A program made the translations under genes and the position numbers. Of a DNA stretch of 21,076 bases, positions 7,631-13,828 are shown in pieces; position 1 is the stretch's first letter; the number at the start of each line of letters is the position of its first letter. Source of the stretch: a virus. The notes under the pieces were generated by a model. It was not told where the DNA came from, did no database searches, and worked only from the letters and a program-made list of their open reading frames with translations. The stretch covers positions 1 to 21,076 of the IMG/VR virus record IMGVR_UViG_3300021600_000034. One strand, written 5' to 3'.

Positions 7631-8212
7631 TTAGTTTTTATTTGTAATCAGAAATCTACCTTTTAGTTTCCAATTGTTTTTTTTATTTTCTCGTATGGCA
7701 CTTGCGGAACAATTAAAGAATTTTGCGGCATCTTTAGAATTCAAGAATTCGTATTCATCCCCATTAATTGTGTCAATGATCCTCAAGTGAACCTTACTAT
7801 TTGACAATTTTTGTTTTTCTAACCAATTGTCATTTTTGAATTTTCCTCCGTAATTAGGGTTATTAACACCTGAACTACTTTTAGAAATTTTTTCAATTAT
7901 TAAATCTCTTTTGGGATTGTTTGAAATTGTGTCTCCCCCTTTAGCAATTTTTACGATATTATACTTAGGGTTTTGATTTAGATAAAAATTTTCTCTTTCA
8001 AGTAAATGTTCTAACTTACATTCTTCAATAATTTCAAATCTAAAATTATTTTCACCATACTTGTTCCAAGATCTTTGTAATAAAATATTTTGGTGGTTGT
8101 TAGATTTTAATTTTTGTAAATGTTCTTTCCACCTTCTTCTAATATTTTTAGATGAACCAACATAAAAATTACCGTTGATTTGATTAACAATCTTGTAAAT
8201 CCCAATTTCCAT
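7631..8212 (-). CDS. Free-standing GIY-YIG homing endonuclease
   Basis: This 193-residue protein has GIY at 4-6 and YVG at 17-19, followed by the expected catalytic-face residues R27, H31, E72/E74 and N85, nearly the spacing of I-TevI. The GIY-YIG domain covers residues 1-90. Downstream, SSGVNNPNYGGKFKN resembles a NUMOD3-type DNA-binding repeat. The C-terminus (YEFLNSKDAAKFFNCSASAIREN) resembles the NUMOD1/IENR1 helix-turn-helix that binds DNA. Such enzymes nick or cut a homing site and spread their own gene among phages. The start overlaps the stop of the L,D-transpeptidase-like gene as TAATG, so it has inserted without its own transcription signals. No intron or intein sign is visible next to it. 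Confidence 0.92.
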   Translation of the reverse strand: MEIGIYKIVNQINGNFYVGSSKNIRRRWKEHLQKLKSNNHQNILLQRSWNKYGENNFRFEIIEECKLEHLLERENFYLNQNPKYNIVKIAKGGDTISNNPKRDLIIEKISKSSSGVNNPNYGGKFKNDNWLEKQKLSNSKVHLRIIDTINGDEYEFLNSKDAAKFFNCSASAIRENKKNNWKLKGRFLITNKN

Positions 8213-8811
8213 TATTTAATATCTGAACTTTCAATTAGTGTATAAGTGAATGAATTACCGTGTAATTTACTTGATTTTTTACAAATCTCCATAAATGCAT
8301 CAAAATCCGCAGACTTTTTAAACACCTGACAACCCATTGACCAATTTTCTACGTAAGTAGAATCAGCACCTGCTTTGTGAATATTGATACCAAAAATACC
8401 TTCCTCAATTTTAGTTTCATCATAATTCATATCACGATTTGCATCACGATATACTTTAACATTTTTTGCCTGTTTTAACGCTTCATATTTTCCTTGATGA
8501 AGACCAATGCCGTGTGAACCTCTATATTGTCCTTCTACTAAACGAGCAATACCTGTTTTATTTGTTGATTCTAAAATCCCTTTTTTACCAGGATCTGTTG
8601 TAGCCGGCCATTCTTTATAATGCCATATTCCTGTCTCATCCTTATAACTTACTGTAATTAAGTCATCAAACGCATTTGTTACTTTTTGACCAACAACTGA
8701 GTTTCTTATTCCAATAATGTTTACATCATACCCTTTGTTGTTGGTATCTTCAAAGTAAACGTAACCCTTGGCTTTAACGGTAGCCTCAACCTGTTCTCTT
8801 GTGTATCCCAT
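8212..8811 (-). CDS. L,D-transpeptidase-like (YkuD-type motif) cell-wall protein
   Basis: Residues 139-163 of this 199-residue protein contain IFGINIHKAG, with His145, and NWSMGCQVF, with Ser158, Gly160 and Cys161. This matches the H...SxGC active-site signature of YkuD-fold L,D-transpeptidases, where Cys is the nucleophile. The N-terminal 60 residues (MGYTREQVEATVKAKGYVYF) are a separate region without a recognised domain. No signal peptide is seen, as for many phage lysis proteins. It lies head to head with the endolysin at 8920, so a role in peptidoglycan processing or lysis is likely, acting as a transferase or as a peptidase. The assignment rests on the motif alone. Confidence 0.7.
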   Translation of the reverse strand: MGYTREQVEATVKAKGYVYFEDTNNKGYDVNIIGIRNSVVGQKVTNAFDDLITVSYKDETGIWHYKEWPATTDPGKKGILESTNKTGIARLVEGQYRGSHGIGLHQGKYEALKQAKNVKVYRDANRDMNYDETKIEEGIFGINIHKAGADSTYVENWSMGCQVFKKSADFDAFMEICKKSSKLHGNSFTYTLIESSDIK

Positions 8812-8919
8812 AATTTTTTGTTTAACTATAAGTATCTACAAAATCTTAAAATGGTCGTTTTTTTTACACAAACTATTTACTTTCAAATTAAAAACATATT
8901 TATAAAAAAACTATGAGAT
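8812..8919. promoter_or_regulatory. Divergent intergenic region between lysin and L,D-transpeptidase-like gene
   Basis: This 108-nt spacer is the only divergent gene junction in the window, so it should hold promoters for both directions. It is very A/T rich with a T6 run. I do not find a clean TTG-N20-TAnnTTTG match on either strand, unlike the promoters at 15201, 17270 and 19046, so late genes may use another promoter class or a phage-encoded factor. Location is certain; the promoter content is inferred. Confidence 0.4.
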
Positions 8920-9753
8920 ATGTTATTAAAAAATGGATCAGCAGGAGCTGACGTAAAAAAACTCCAAGAGAAATTAGGTGTAGAAGCAATCGGAAAGTTC
9001 GGACCTAAAACTGAAGCCGCAGTTAAAGCTTGGCAAAAAGCAAACGGTTTAAAAGAGGATGGTGTTGTTGGTGATACCACTTGGTCTAAACTATTTGGTG
9101 AATCAAAACCAGTTGAGGTTATTAAAGAGGATGTGGTTATTCCTTCAGGTGGACCATTAAATCTTGAAAAATTAAAAGGTCATATTCCTGACGCAGTAAT
9201 CGCTCAGATCCCTGAAACAGCCGCTAAGTTCAACATCACAAACAACCTTAGACTTGCACACTTCTTATCACAATGTGGTCACGAGTCAGGCGGATTTAAG
9301 GCGGTTTCTGAGAACTTAAATTATTCTGCAGATGGATTGAAGAAGATCTTTGGTAAGTATTTCCCTGGTAATTTGAATGAGTCTTATGCTCGTCAACCTG
9401 AAAAGATTGCTGCACGTGTTTACGCATCAAGAATGGGTAATGGTGACGAAGCGTCAAAAGAGGGTTTTAAATTTCGTGGAAGAGGATTTATTCAACTCAC
9501 TGGAAAGGCAAACTACACTAACTTCGCTAAGTTCATTGGTGAAGATACCGTTGCAAATCCTGATTTAGTTGCTACCAAATATCCTTTGGCTTCCGCAGCA
9601 TTCTTCTTTGATTCAAATAAACTTTGGTCTATTTGTGATAAAGGAGTTGATGATGCTACGGTAACCGCAGTAACTAAAAGAGTGAATGGCGGAATTTTGG
9701 GGCTCCAAGACCGTATCAAACACTTTAAAGAATATTACAACTTGTTGAAGTAA
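8920..9753 (+). CDS. Endolysin: peptidoglycan-binding domain plus glycoside hydrolase family 19
   Basis: This is the only plus-strand gene. Residues 1-60 form a PG_binding_1 repeat (LLKNGSAGADVKKLQEKLG; GKFGPKTEAAVKAWQKANGL; DGVVGDTTWSKL). A short linker leads to a GH19 (chitinase-like lysozyme) domain at about 80-277. It contains AHFLSQCGHESGGF with Glu122 as predicted acid catalyst, a second Glu at 131, the family signature FRGRGFIQLTG at 185-195, and VNGG at 255-258. Such enzymes cleave the glycan strands of peptidoglycan at lysis. There is no signal peptide, so a holin or similar would be needed. The ATG at 8913 is in another frame and leads to an early stop, so 8920 is the start. The stop directly abuts the stop of the convergent gene at 9754. 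Confidence 0.95.
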   Translation: MLLKNGSAGADVKKLQEKLGVEAIGKFGPKTEAAVKAWQKANGLKEDGVVGDTTWSKLFGESKPVEVIKEDVVIPSGGPLNLEKLKGHIPDAVIAQIPETAAKFNITNNLRLAHFLSQCGHESGGFKAVSENLNYSADGLKKIFGKYFPGNLNESYARQPEKIAARVYASRMGNGDEASKEGFKFRGRGFIQLTGKANYTNFAKFIGEDTVANPDLVATKYPLASAAFFFDSNKLWSICDKGVDDATVTAVTKRVNGGILGLQDRIKHFKEYYNLLK

Positions 9754-9930
9754 TCATTCTTTAATCTCTTCTAATAAACCCAACTTCAGTAAAGAATCTG
9801 TTGTTGGGTTTTTTTGTGTCTTGATAAAATATTCTTTATCTGTTTTTCTAAAGAATGCAAATCCTGCAAGAGCTATATTTAATTTTTCATATAGTTCTTT
9901 TTCTTTTACTTTATAAACTAGCATTTTCAT
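9754..9930 (-). CDS. Small 58-aa protein of unknown function convergent with the endolysin
   Basis: This ORF reads MKMLVYKVKEKELYEKLNIA... and ends ...LGLLEEIKE. It is compact, with a mixed strand-helix pattern: basic and hydrophobic at the start, acidic at the end. It overlaps the end of the upstream 102-aa gene by 20 nt, and its TGA stop touches the TAA of the endolysin with no spacer. Its coding sequence contains the intrinsic terminator hairpin at 9776-9815 that serves the endolysin transcript. No family is recognised. Gene density, frame and overlap support it; it is too short to be sure. Confidence 0.6.
   Translation of the reverse strand: MKMLVYKVKEKELYEKLNIALAGFAFFRKTDKEYFIKTQKNPTTDSLLKLGLLEEIKE
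9776..9815 (+). terminator. Rho-independent terminator of the endolysin transcript
   Basis: AAACCCAAC at 9776-9784 pairs with GTTGGGTTT at 9803-9811, a 9-bp stem extended inside by CAG/CTG after a small internal loop. The stem is followed by a T run to 9815. It lies 23 nt after the endolysin stop, inside the coding region of the convergent 58-aa gene. On the minus strand the hairpin also forms but lacks a comparable U tract after it, so it should act mainly on the plus strand. Confidence 0.85.
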
Positions 9931-10219
9931 TGTTTGTCCATGTCCAACCTAAAAATATTTTCATACATTTTCTATGTAACCAATTTGGTTTTTCCTCAAA
10001 GTGTATGCAAAAACCTTTTCCAGTTCCCATACAATACTTACCAACTGTTTTAGGTAAGTTAAAACCTTTATCTGCAGGTACAAATGGTTTTTCCGAATTT
10101 GCCACTTCAGTTCTCATATTATCTTCTTCTTTTTTCTTTCTAGGCTTGTAATTTCTCACCTTTAACGGTACTGGTTTTGTCTCTCTAACCGTGTCTCTTA
10201 AAATTTCTCTTTCTTTCAT
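9911..10219 (-). CDS. Unknown 102-aa protein, basic N-terminus and Cys-rich C-terminus
   Basis: The first 35 residues are strongly basic and acidic (MKEREILRDTVRETKPVPLK; KPRKKKEEDNM) and probably disordered. The second half is compact: KYCMGTGKGFCIHFE followed by NWLHRKCMKIFLGWTW. The three Cys and two His could bind a metal, but the spacing does not match a zinc finger I can name. It follows clpP by about 20 nt in the same direction and overlaps the 58-aa gene downstream. No function is proposed. Confidence 0.7.
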   Translation of the reverse strand: MKEREILRDTVRETKPVPLKVRNYKPRKKKEEDNMRTEVANSEKPFVPADKGFNLPKTVGKYCMGTGKGFCIHFEEKPNWLHRKCMKIFLGWTWTNNENASL

Positions 10220-10239
10220 AATTTAATTTTTAATCTAAA

Positions 10240-10962
10240 TTATTTCACCAAAACTTCTTTAGTGTAATAATCATCAAATCCTTCCAACATATGTGTAATG
10301 GATTTATTTTTATTTGTCCCGATTACTTCATCAATTAAACCGAAGTTCATTGCTTCATCGGATGTGTACCAACGATCTCTTCTTGAGAACTCTAACACTT
10401 CGTCAATTGTCTTACCACAATTGTCTGCCAACATCTTAAATAAAATGTAGTTATACTTCTCCGCTTCCATCTGATTGATACGGGTGTCTTGGACATTCCC
10501 TTGTGTCCCATGACTAACTTGGTGTGTCATCACTTTTGAATAAATCAAAGATGATCTTTTACCTTTTGTTCCTGAAGATAATAATATAGATCCCATTGAT
10601 GCACACATACCAATGTTTGTAGTTACTATATCAGAACTAACATAGTTCATTAAGTCAACAATTCCTAAACCACACAATACTGATCCACCAGGACTATTGA
10701 TATAAAGTGTAATATCTTTTTTCTCAACTGAATCCAAGAACAATAATTGCGCTTGTATGATGTCTGACATATGTTGATTCACAGGTCCTGACACCCACAA
10801 GATACGATCCCTCATGAGTCGGGAAAAAATATCCATTTGAGTTACCCTCATTTCTCTCTCCTCCAAAATATATGGTGTTAAACCATTTTCAAACTGATCT
10901 AATGTCAGTGAACTAATTCCTTCGCTCTTCGCGAAACTTCTAAACTCTTTTCCGTAATCCAT
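10240..10962 (-). CDS. clpP: ClpP-family serine protease
   Basis: This 240-residue protein spans a full ClpP fold. The catalytic triad is in place: Ser122 in GMCASMGS, His147 in MTHQVS and Asp196 in RRDRWYTSDEA. The ERE-type N-terminus (LTPYILEERE), YSR-like segment (DIFSRLMRDRIL) and oxyanion loop INSPGGSV (89-94) are also bacterial-like. ClpP forms a tetradecameric chamber that degrades proteins fed by an AAA+ unfoldase such as ClpX or ClpA. It is not fused to a portal or capsid gene, and no structural gene is near, so a capsid-maturation role is not suggested. No unfoldase is visible, so host ClpX would have to serve it, or it could join or poison host ClpP complexes. Family call is firm; viral role is inferred. 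Confidence 0.95.
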   Translation of the reverse strand: MDYGKEFRSFAKSEGISSLTLDQFENGLTPYILEEREMRVTQMDIFSRLMRDRILWVSGPVNQHMSDIIQAQLLFLDSVEKKDITLYINSPGGSVLCGLGIVDLMNYVSSDIVTTNIGMCASMGSILLSSGTKGKRSSLIYSKVMTHQVSHGTQGNVQDTRINQMEAEKYNYILFKMLADNCGKTIDEVLEFSRRDRWYTSDEAMNFGLIDEVIGTNKNKSITHMLEGFDDYYTKEVLVK

Positions 10963-10965
10963 TTT

Positions 10966-11142
10966 TTATATGTTTGTCATTATTTTTTCACCAATTTGAT
11001 CCAATATTGTTTCAATTTTTTTTACAATTTCCATCGCCCTTTTTTCTCTGTCCCAATATCTTGGGTCTAATTTTTGATACTTACTTTCAAAGTATTTTTT
11101 CAGAGCTATGAGTTCAGATGGTGGTAAGTTTTTTATATTCAT
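10966..11142 (-). CDS. Small 58-aa helical protein of unknown function
   Basis: This ORF reads MNIKNLPPSELIALKKYFES... and ends ...GEKIMTNI. It is charged and almost entirely helical, with LPPSELIALKKYFE as a capped first helix. It lies between the 77-aa gene (4 nt away) and clpP (3 nt away), both in the same direction. That makes it a near-certain cistron of this operon although it is very short. No family is recognised. Confidence 0.65.
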   Translation of the reverse strand: MNIKNLPPSELIALKKYFESKYQKLDPRYWDREKRAMEIVKKIETILDQIGEKIMTNI

Positions 11143-11146
11143 AATT

Positions 11147-11380
11147 TTATATTTTTTCGTAAGTCATTTCAAAAATGTCAGGTTTACAAGGATAGAACTC
11201 ACCCTTTACTCCTTTGATTATATAGTCACCAACACTAGCAATCATAGATCCTTCTAAAGTTTGAATTCTTAACTCTTGATCATTGATATAAGACATGTTA
11301 CAAAAATCAAAAATCTCTAATCTGTTATCTCCTGTCCATTGGATTGCATCAATCTCTACTGGTTTTTTTCTGTAATTCAT
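11147..11380 (-). CDS. Conserved phage-type protein (YRKKPVEIDAIQW family), function unknown
   Basis: This 77-residue protein starts MNYRKKPVEIDAIQWTGDN and continues with TLEGSMIASVGDYIIKGVKG and EFYPCKPDIFEMTYE. That combination (a YRKKPV start, then GDYIIKGVKGEFYPCKPDIF) is a widespread phage and prophage protein that I recognise from many genomes. It has no established biochemical role. The GDYI part resembles PGDYG-type small domains. It lies in the dense small-gene block upstream of clpP and is probably cotranscribed with it. Confidence 0.85.
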   Translation of the reverse strand: MNYRKKPVEIDAIQWTGDNRLEIFDFCNMSYINDQELRIQTLEGSMIASVGDYIIKGVKGEFYPCKPDIFEMTYEKI

Positions 11381-11458
11381 AATCTTTAATAAATTTTTAT
11401 TGTTGGGTATTCTATAATCTCAACGTGGTTTCTACACACTTGGTAATGTTTATCTAAA

Positions 11459-11596
11459 TTATTCATCTTCATCTTTGTTTAGTAATTTACATCCTTCTCT
11501 CCAAATGTATGAACCATATATACTAGAATCTTCAATAACCTCTTCAAGAAATTCCTCAAGTTCTTTTATTCTAATATCCTTTTCTTCTGCTGTCAT
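11459..11596 (-). CDS. Small acidic 45-aa protein
   Basis: This ORF reads MTAEEKDIRIKELEEFLEEV... and ends ...LLNKDEDE. The first half is a strongly charged helix with coiled-coil character, followed by SSIYGSYIWREGCKLL. Its ATG is the end of the 17-nt junction element at 11594-11610 that precedes two other small genes, which is the best evidence that it is translated. No family is recognised. About 78 nt without a gene separate it from the 77-aa gene downstream, and I see no clear signal there. Confidence 0.6.
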   Translation of the reverse strand: MTAEEKDIRIKELEEFLEEVIEDSSIYGSYIWREGCKLLNKDEDE

Positions 11597-11610
11597 CTTA
11601 TTCTGATTTA
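11594..11610 (-). promoter_or_regulatory. Intercistronic start element, copy 1
   Basis: TAAATCAGAATAAGATG on the minus strand joins the stop of the 76-aa gene (first TAA) to the ATG of the 45-aa gene. The same 17 nt recur exactly at 14885-14901 and 14965-14981, each ending in a start codon. It may be a translation-initiation or termination-reinitiation signal. Confidence 0.6.
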
Positions 11611-11838
11611 TTTTTTCCATTCTTTCCAAGTTTCAAAATCTTTTAACTTCTCCATCTGATCTTCCATCCACTTAGCACCTGCAATCCAGTTTTCTGTCTT
11701 GTCTACATTAGGATCAGCAAGATTAGCAGCAGCTACTTCAATTGCTTTTACTCTCTCATACCTTTCAACCTGTGGTTTGACTACAGTTTCTATAATATGT
11801 TCTGCCTTTTGATTGAAGTCATCAATATCTATCTTCAT
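11608..11838 (-). CDS. Small 76-aa helical protein of unknown function
   Basis: The sequence begins MKIDIDDFNQKAEHIIETVV and is predicted to be mostly helical, with AAANLADP as a break. It ends in a Trp- and Lys-rich stretch (ENWIAGAKWMEDQMEKLKDF; WKEWKK). The segment WIAGAKWMEDQ is a pattern seen in small phage proteins, but no function is attached to it. The start overlaps the stop of the 43-aa gene as ATGA, so translation is coupled. Confidence 0.7.
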   Translation of the reverse strand: MKIDIDDFNQKAEHIIETVVKPQVERYERVKAIEVAAANLADPNVDKTENWIAGAKWMEDQMEKLKDFETWKEWKK

Positions 11839-11966
11839 TGTTCTTGTTGTTTAATTTTTTTCTCTTTTCTTATCTTAGTTAAATATTCAACTGATTCATA
11901 CATTGCAATAGTCAGTTTCATGTGCTTTTCTTCCCAATCTAATTGTCTCTTACTCTTGTCTTTCAT
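11835..11966 (-). CDS. Small 43-aa basic protein
   Basis: This ORF reads MKDKSKRQLDWEEKHMKLTI... and ends ...KKIKQQEQ. It is a short, basic, probably single-helix protein. ATGA overlaps join it to the genes on both sides (11963-11966 upstream, 11835-11838 downstream), which is the main evidence that it is real. No family is recognised. Confidence 0.55.
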   Translation of the reverse strand: MKDKSKRQLDWEEKHMKLTIAMYESVEYLTKIRKEKKIKQQEQ

Positions 11967-12136
11967 TGTTCTTCAATATGATTATAAATTAATTTCATTA
12001 CCCACGCATTTTCAAACTCATACATACCACATACAATAAAAGCTTCTTCTTCCGTATCATAGTAATTGATTTTCCCTTCTTTGTTTTTCATAAAATCCAT
12101 ATCTAAAAGATTTATGATTACATATTGTCCTTTCAT
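11963..12136 (-). CDS. Small 57-aa protein of unknown function
   Basis: This ORF reads MKGQYVIINLLDMDFMKNKE... and contains YYDTEEEAFIVCGMYEFENAWVMKL. The EEEA...CGMYEFENAWV block is reminiscent of small phage proteins that sense or bind nucleotides, but nothing specific can be claimed. Its ATG overlaps the upstream stop as TAATG, and its stop overlaps the next start as ATGA. Both support a coupled cistron. Confidence 0.6.
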   Translation of the reverse strand: MKGQYVIINLLDMDFMKNKEGKINYYDTEEEAFIVCGMYEFENAWVMKLIYNHIEEQ

Positions 12137-12447
12137 TATTCTTTAATAATTCCTAATTCTTTTCTGTATTTATTTATTTTAATTCTAGTAGGTTGGAACT
12201 CATCGCCATCACTGGCCTTATGTCCGTTAAAAACAGCATAAGTTATTTTTAGTTCATTATCAAGAATGAATGACATCTTTTCTTGGTTCGTTAATTCATA
12301 AGGTACCACTTCCATTCTAATGAACTCACGAATCATATCCTTTATCTTATTGATCTGACCCGTTGGGTTATTTTTTGACCCATGATCCATCACCGACGTT
12401 TGATATATCGTCCTACTTAATTGTAATATTTTATCGTCAAATCCCAT
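12136..12447 (-). CDS. Unknown 103-aa protein
   Basis: The product begins MGFDDKILQLSRTIYQTSVM and continues with a charged helical region (INKIKDMIREFIRMEV). The second half is more strand-like: EKMSFILDNELKITYAVFNG, then FQPTRIKINKYRKELGI. No domain is recognised. The start lies inside the last codons of the 463-aa repeat protein (11-nt overlap), so it is cotranscribed with it. It might act together with the repeat proteins, but only proximity supports this. Confidence 0.7.
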   Translation of the reverse strand: MGFDDKILQLSRTIYQTSVMDHGSKNNPTGQINKIKDMIREFIRMEVVPYELTNQEKMSFILDNELKITYAVFNGHKASDGDEFQPTRIKINKYRKELGIIKE

Positions 12448-13828
12448 TTTTATCTGTATTTCTAATTACACCTTCAACTCTACCCATATGATTGTAAGAA
12501 TCCTCAATAACTTCTTTCACATATTCTGTATGTGGTTTTGTAATATTTCCTTGTCTGTGGTACCAATCACCATAACCTCTAAATTCACCGCTCTTATCAG
12601 GTAACTCTTTAAGTTCTTTAACACCATCTCTTATTGCTCGGTTCGCATTAACCTTAAAGATTTCAGACGTTAAATCAAAATTTGAAATTTCTTTAACCTC
12701 TTTAACACCATTTTCAATAATGTCGGTTATCCTTTCATCTTGATCTAACCAATCACCATCTTCAACATGTTTAACACCATTTTGAATTATATAATCAACT
12801 CTAACACCCCGTTTTCCACACATACTTTTGGTTTCCTTTATTCCATCTTGAATAACCTCATCAACAAACCATGTCTGTTCTGTTCTCTCCTCCAATATTT
12901 CTTTTACCCCATTTTCAATGGTGTCTTCAATCTCAGTCCAAGAACCAGATGTGGATGGTTTTGTTTCTTTCACACCATTTTGAATGGCGTCTTTAATTCT
13001 AACGGGATCCACCCAAAATGGATCTATGACGTCCTTTACCCCCTCTTGAATTATTTCTTCAGTTGTACCACGCAATTGGATTGCGTCATCATAGGAGTGT
13101 CTTACCCCATTTATTATGGTGTCTTCAACTTCCTCGTAACTATTCCCTGAGTACCATTCGGCGTTCTTCACCCCATTTTGAATGGTTTCGTCAACCGCAC
13201 CCACTGGTGGCCGCATCCGTGTTTGGGTCTCCTTCACCCCATTTTGAATGGTGTCTTCAACCTCATTATTTTGTTTTGGGGATTCAATTTGATGAACTAT
13301 TTTACCTTTCATCTCTATTGACCCCAAATAACCACTAGGTGTTGTTTCCTTCACCCCATTTTGAATGGCGTCTTCACCATAACAAGTTACATTCCCATCA
13401 CCAACTATGGTTTCTTTCACACCATTTTGAATGGTGTCTTCAACATCGCGGCTTATGTTGAACAACTTGGCGCTGGTGTCCTTCACCCCATTTTCGATGG
13501 TGTCTTCAACGGCTTGGTTGCTATCAATTGCGTGATTAAAAGTGGCCCACACCTTTGGTTTATTCAAAAATCTTGATTCAAACCAATTTTTAATCAAATC
13601 TCTTTCTTCGGTACAGTCCTTACCTATTAGATCCAACTCACTTTGAAATATGTTATAGTTGAACCATAAGGTTTTATTTTTTGTGAACTCAATCACCCAT
13701 CTTTTGTCTTCGGTGAAGATCAACCAAGTTGATCCTTGTTTTGTCACATACTTGTCGGCACCTTCAATCATTTGGTCAAACATTCCAAAGACAAGTTTCT
13801 CTAATTTATTTCCTGTTGGATTTTTCAT
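12437..13828 (-). CDS. Repeat protein: conserved N-terminal domain plus about 15 VEDTIQNGVKET repeats
   Basis: The 463-residue protein has an N-terminal domain at 1-94: a helix (NKLEKLVFGMFDQMIEG), strands with many aromatics (STWLIFTEDKRWVIEF; TLWFNYNIF) and a helix (RDLIKNWFESRFLNKPKV). From residue 107 it is built of repeats. A near-constant 11-12 residue motif, VEDTIQNGVKET, alternates with unrelated 10-11 residue segments. The motif recurs every 22 residues in most cases, with one 39-residue gap, and decays near the C-terminus (NRAIRDGVKEL, YVKEVIEDSYN, VEGVIRNTD). The variable segments differ in charge, length and Gly/Pro content, so a regular coiled coil is unlikely. It is a paralogue of the next gene upstream and overlaps it as ATGA. 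I do not know a function. Possibilities are a multivalent binding scaffold, a diversifying surface protein, or a coding disguise for an RNA repeat array. Confidence 0.85.
   Translation of the reverse strand: MKNPTGNKLEKLVFGMFDQMIEGADKYVTKQGSTWLIFTEDKRWVIEFTKNKTLWFNYNIFQSELDLIGKDCTEERDLIKNWFESRFLNKPKVWATFNHAIDSNQAVEDTIENGVKDTSAKLFNISRDVEDTIQNGVKETIVGDGNVTCYGEDAIQNGVKETTPSGYLGSIEMKGKIVHQIESPKQNNEVEDTIQNGVKETQTRMRPPVGAVDETIQNGVKNAEWYSGNSYEEVEDTIINGVRHSYDDAIQLRGTTEEIIQEGVKDVIDPFWVDPVRIKDAIQNGVKETKPSTSGSWTEIEDTIENGVKEILEERTEQTWFVDEVIQDGIKETKSMCGKRGVRVDYIIQNGVKHVEDGDWLDQDERITDIIENGVKEVKEISNFDLTSEIFKVNANRAIRDGVKELKELPDKSGEFRGYGDWYHRQGNITKPHTEYVKEVIEDSYNHMGRVEGVIRNTDKNGI
12450..13510 (-). repeat. Repeat array A: 15 copies of a 29-nt unit, mostly at 66-nt spacing
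   Basis: Copies can be located by the CCATT core (plus strand) starting at 12777, 12909, 12975, 13107, 13173, 13239, 13356, 13422 and 13488, by variant cores at 12624, 12708, 12843 and 13041, and by decayed copies at 12456 and 12498. Nine of 14 intervals are exactly 66 nt; the others are 117, 69, 84, 126 and 42, all multiples of three. The full unit (for example 13233-13261) contains CCATTTTGAATGG, an imperfect palindrome. The intervening 37 nt are unrelated to each other. Geometry mimics a CRISPR array, but there are no Cas genes and the frame is kept. Confidence 0.9.

Noticed and set aside
8883-9080. Minus-strand frame opposite the endolysin start
   Set aside because: It covers the PG-binding domain on the other strand and has no recognisable motif.
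9377-9568. Plus-strand frame inside the endolysin
   Set aside because: It overlaps the GH19 domain in another frame and has no start signal or recognisable content.
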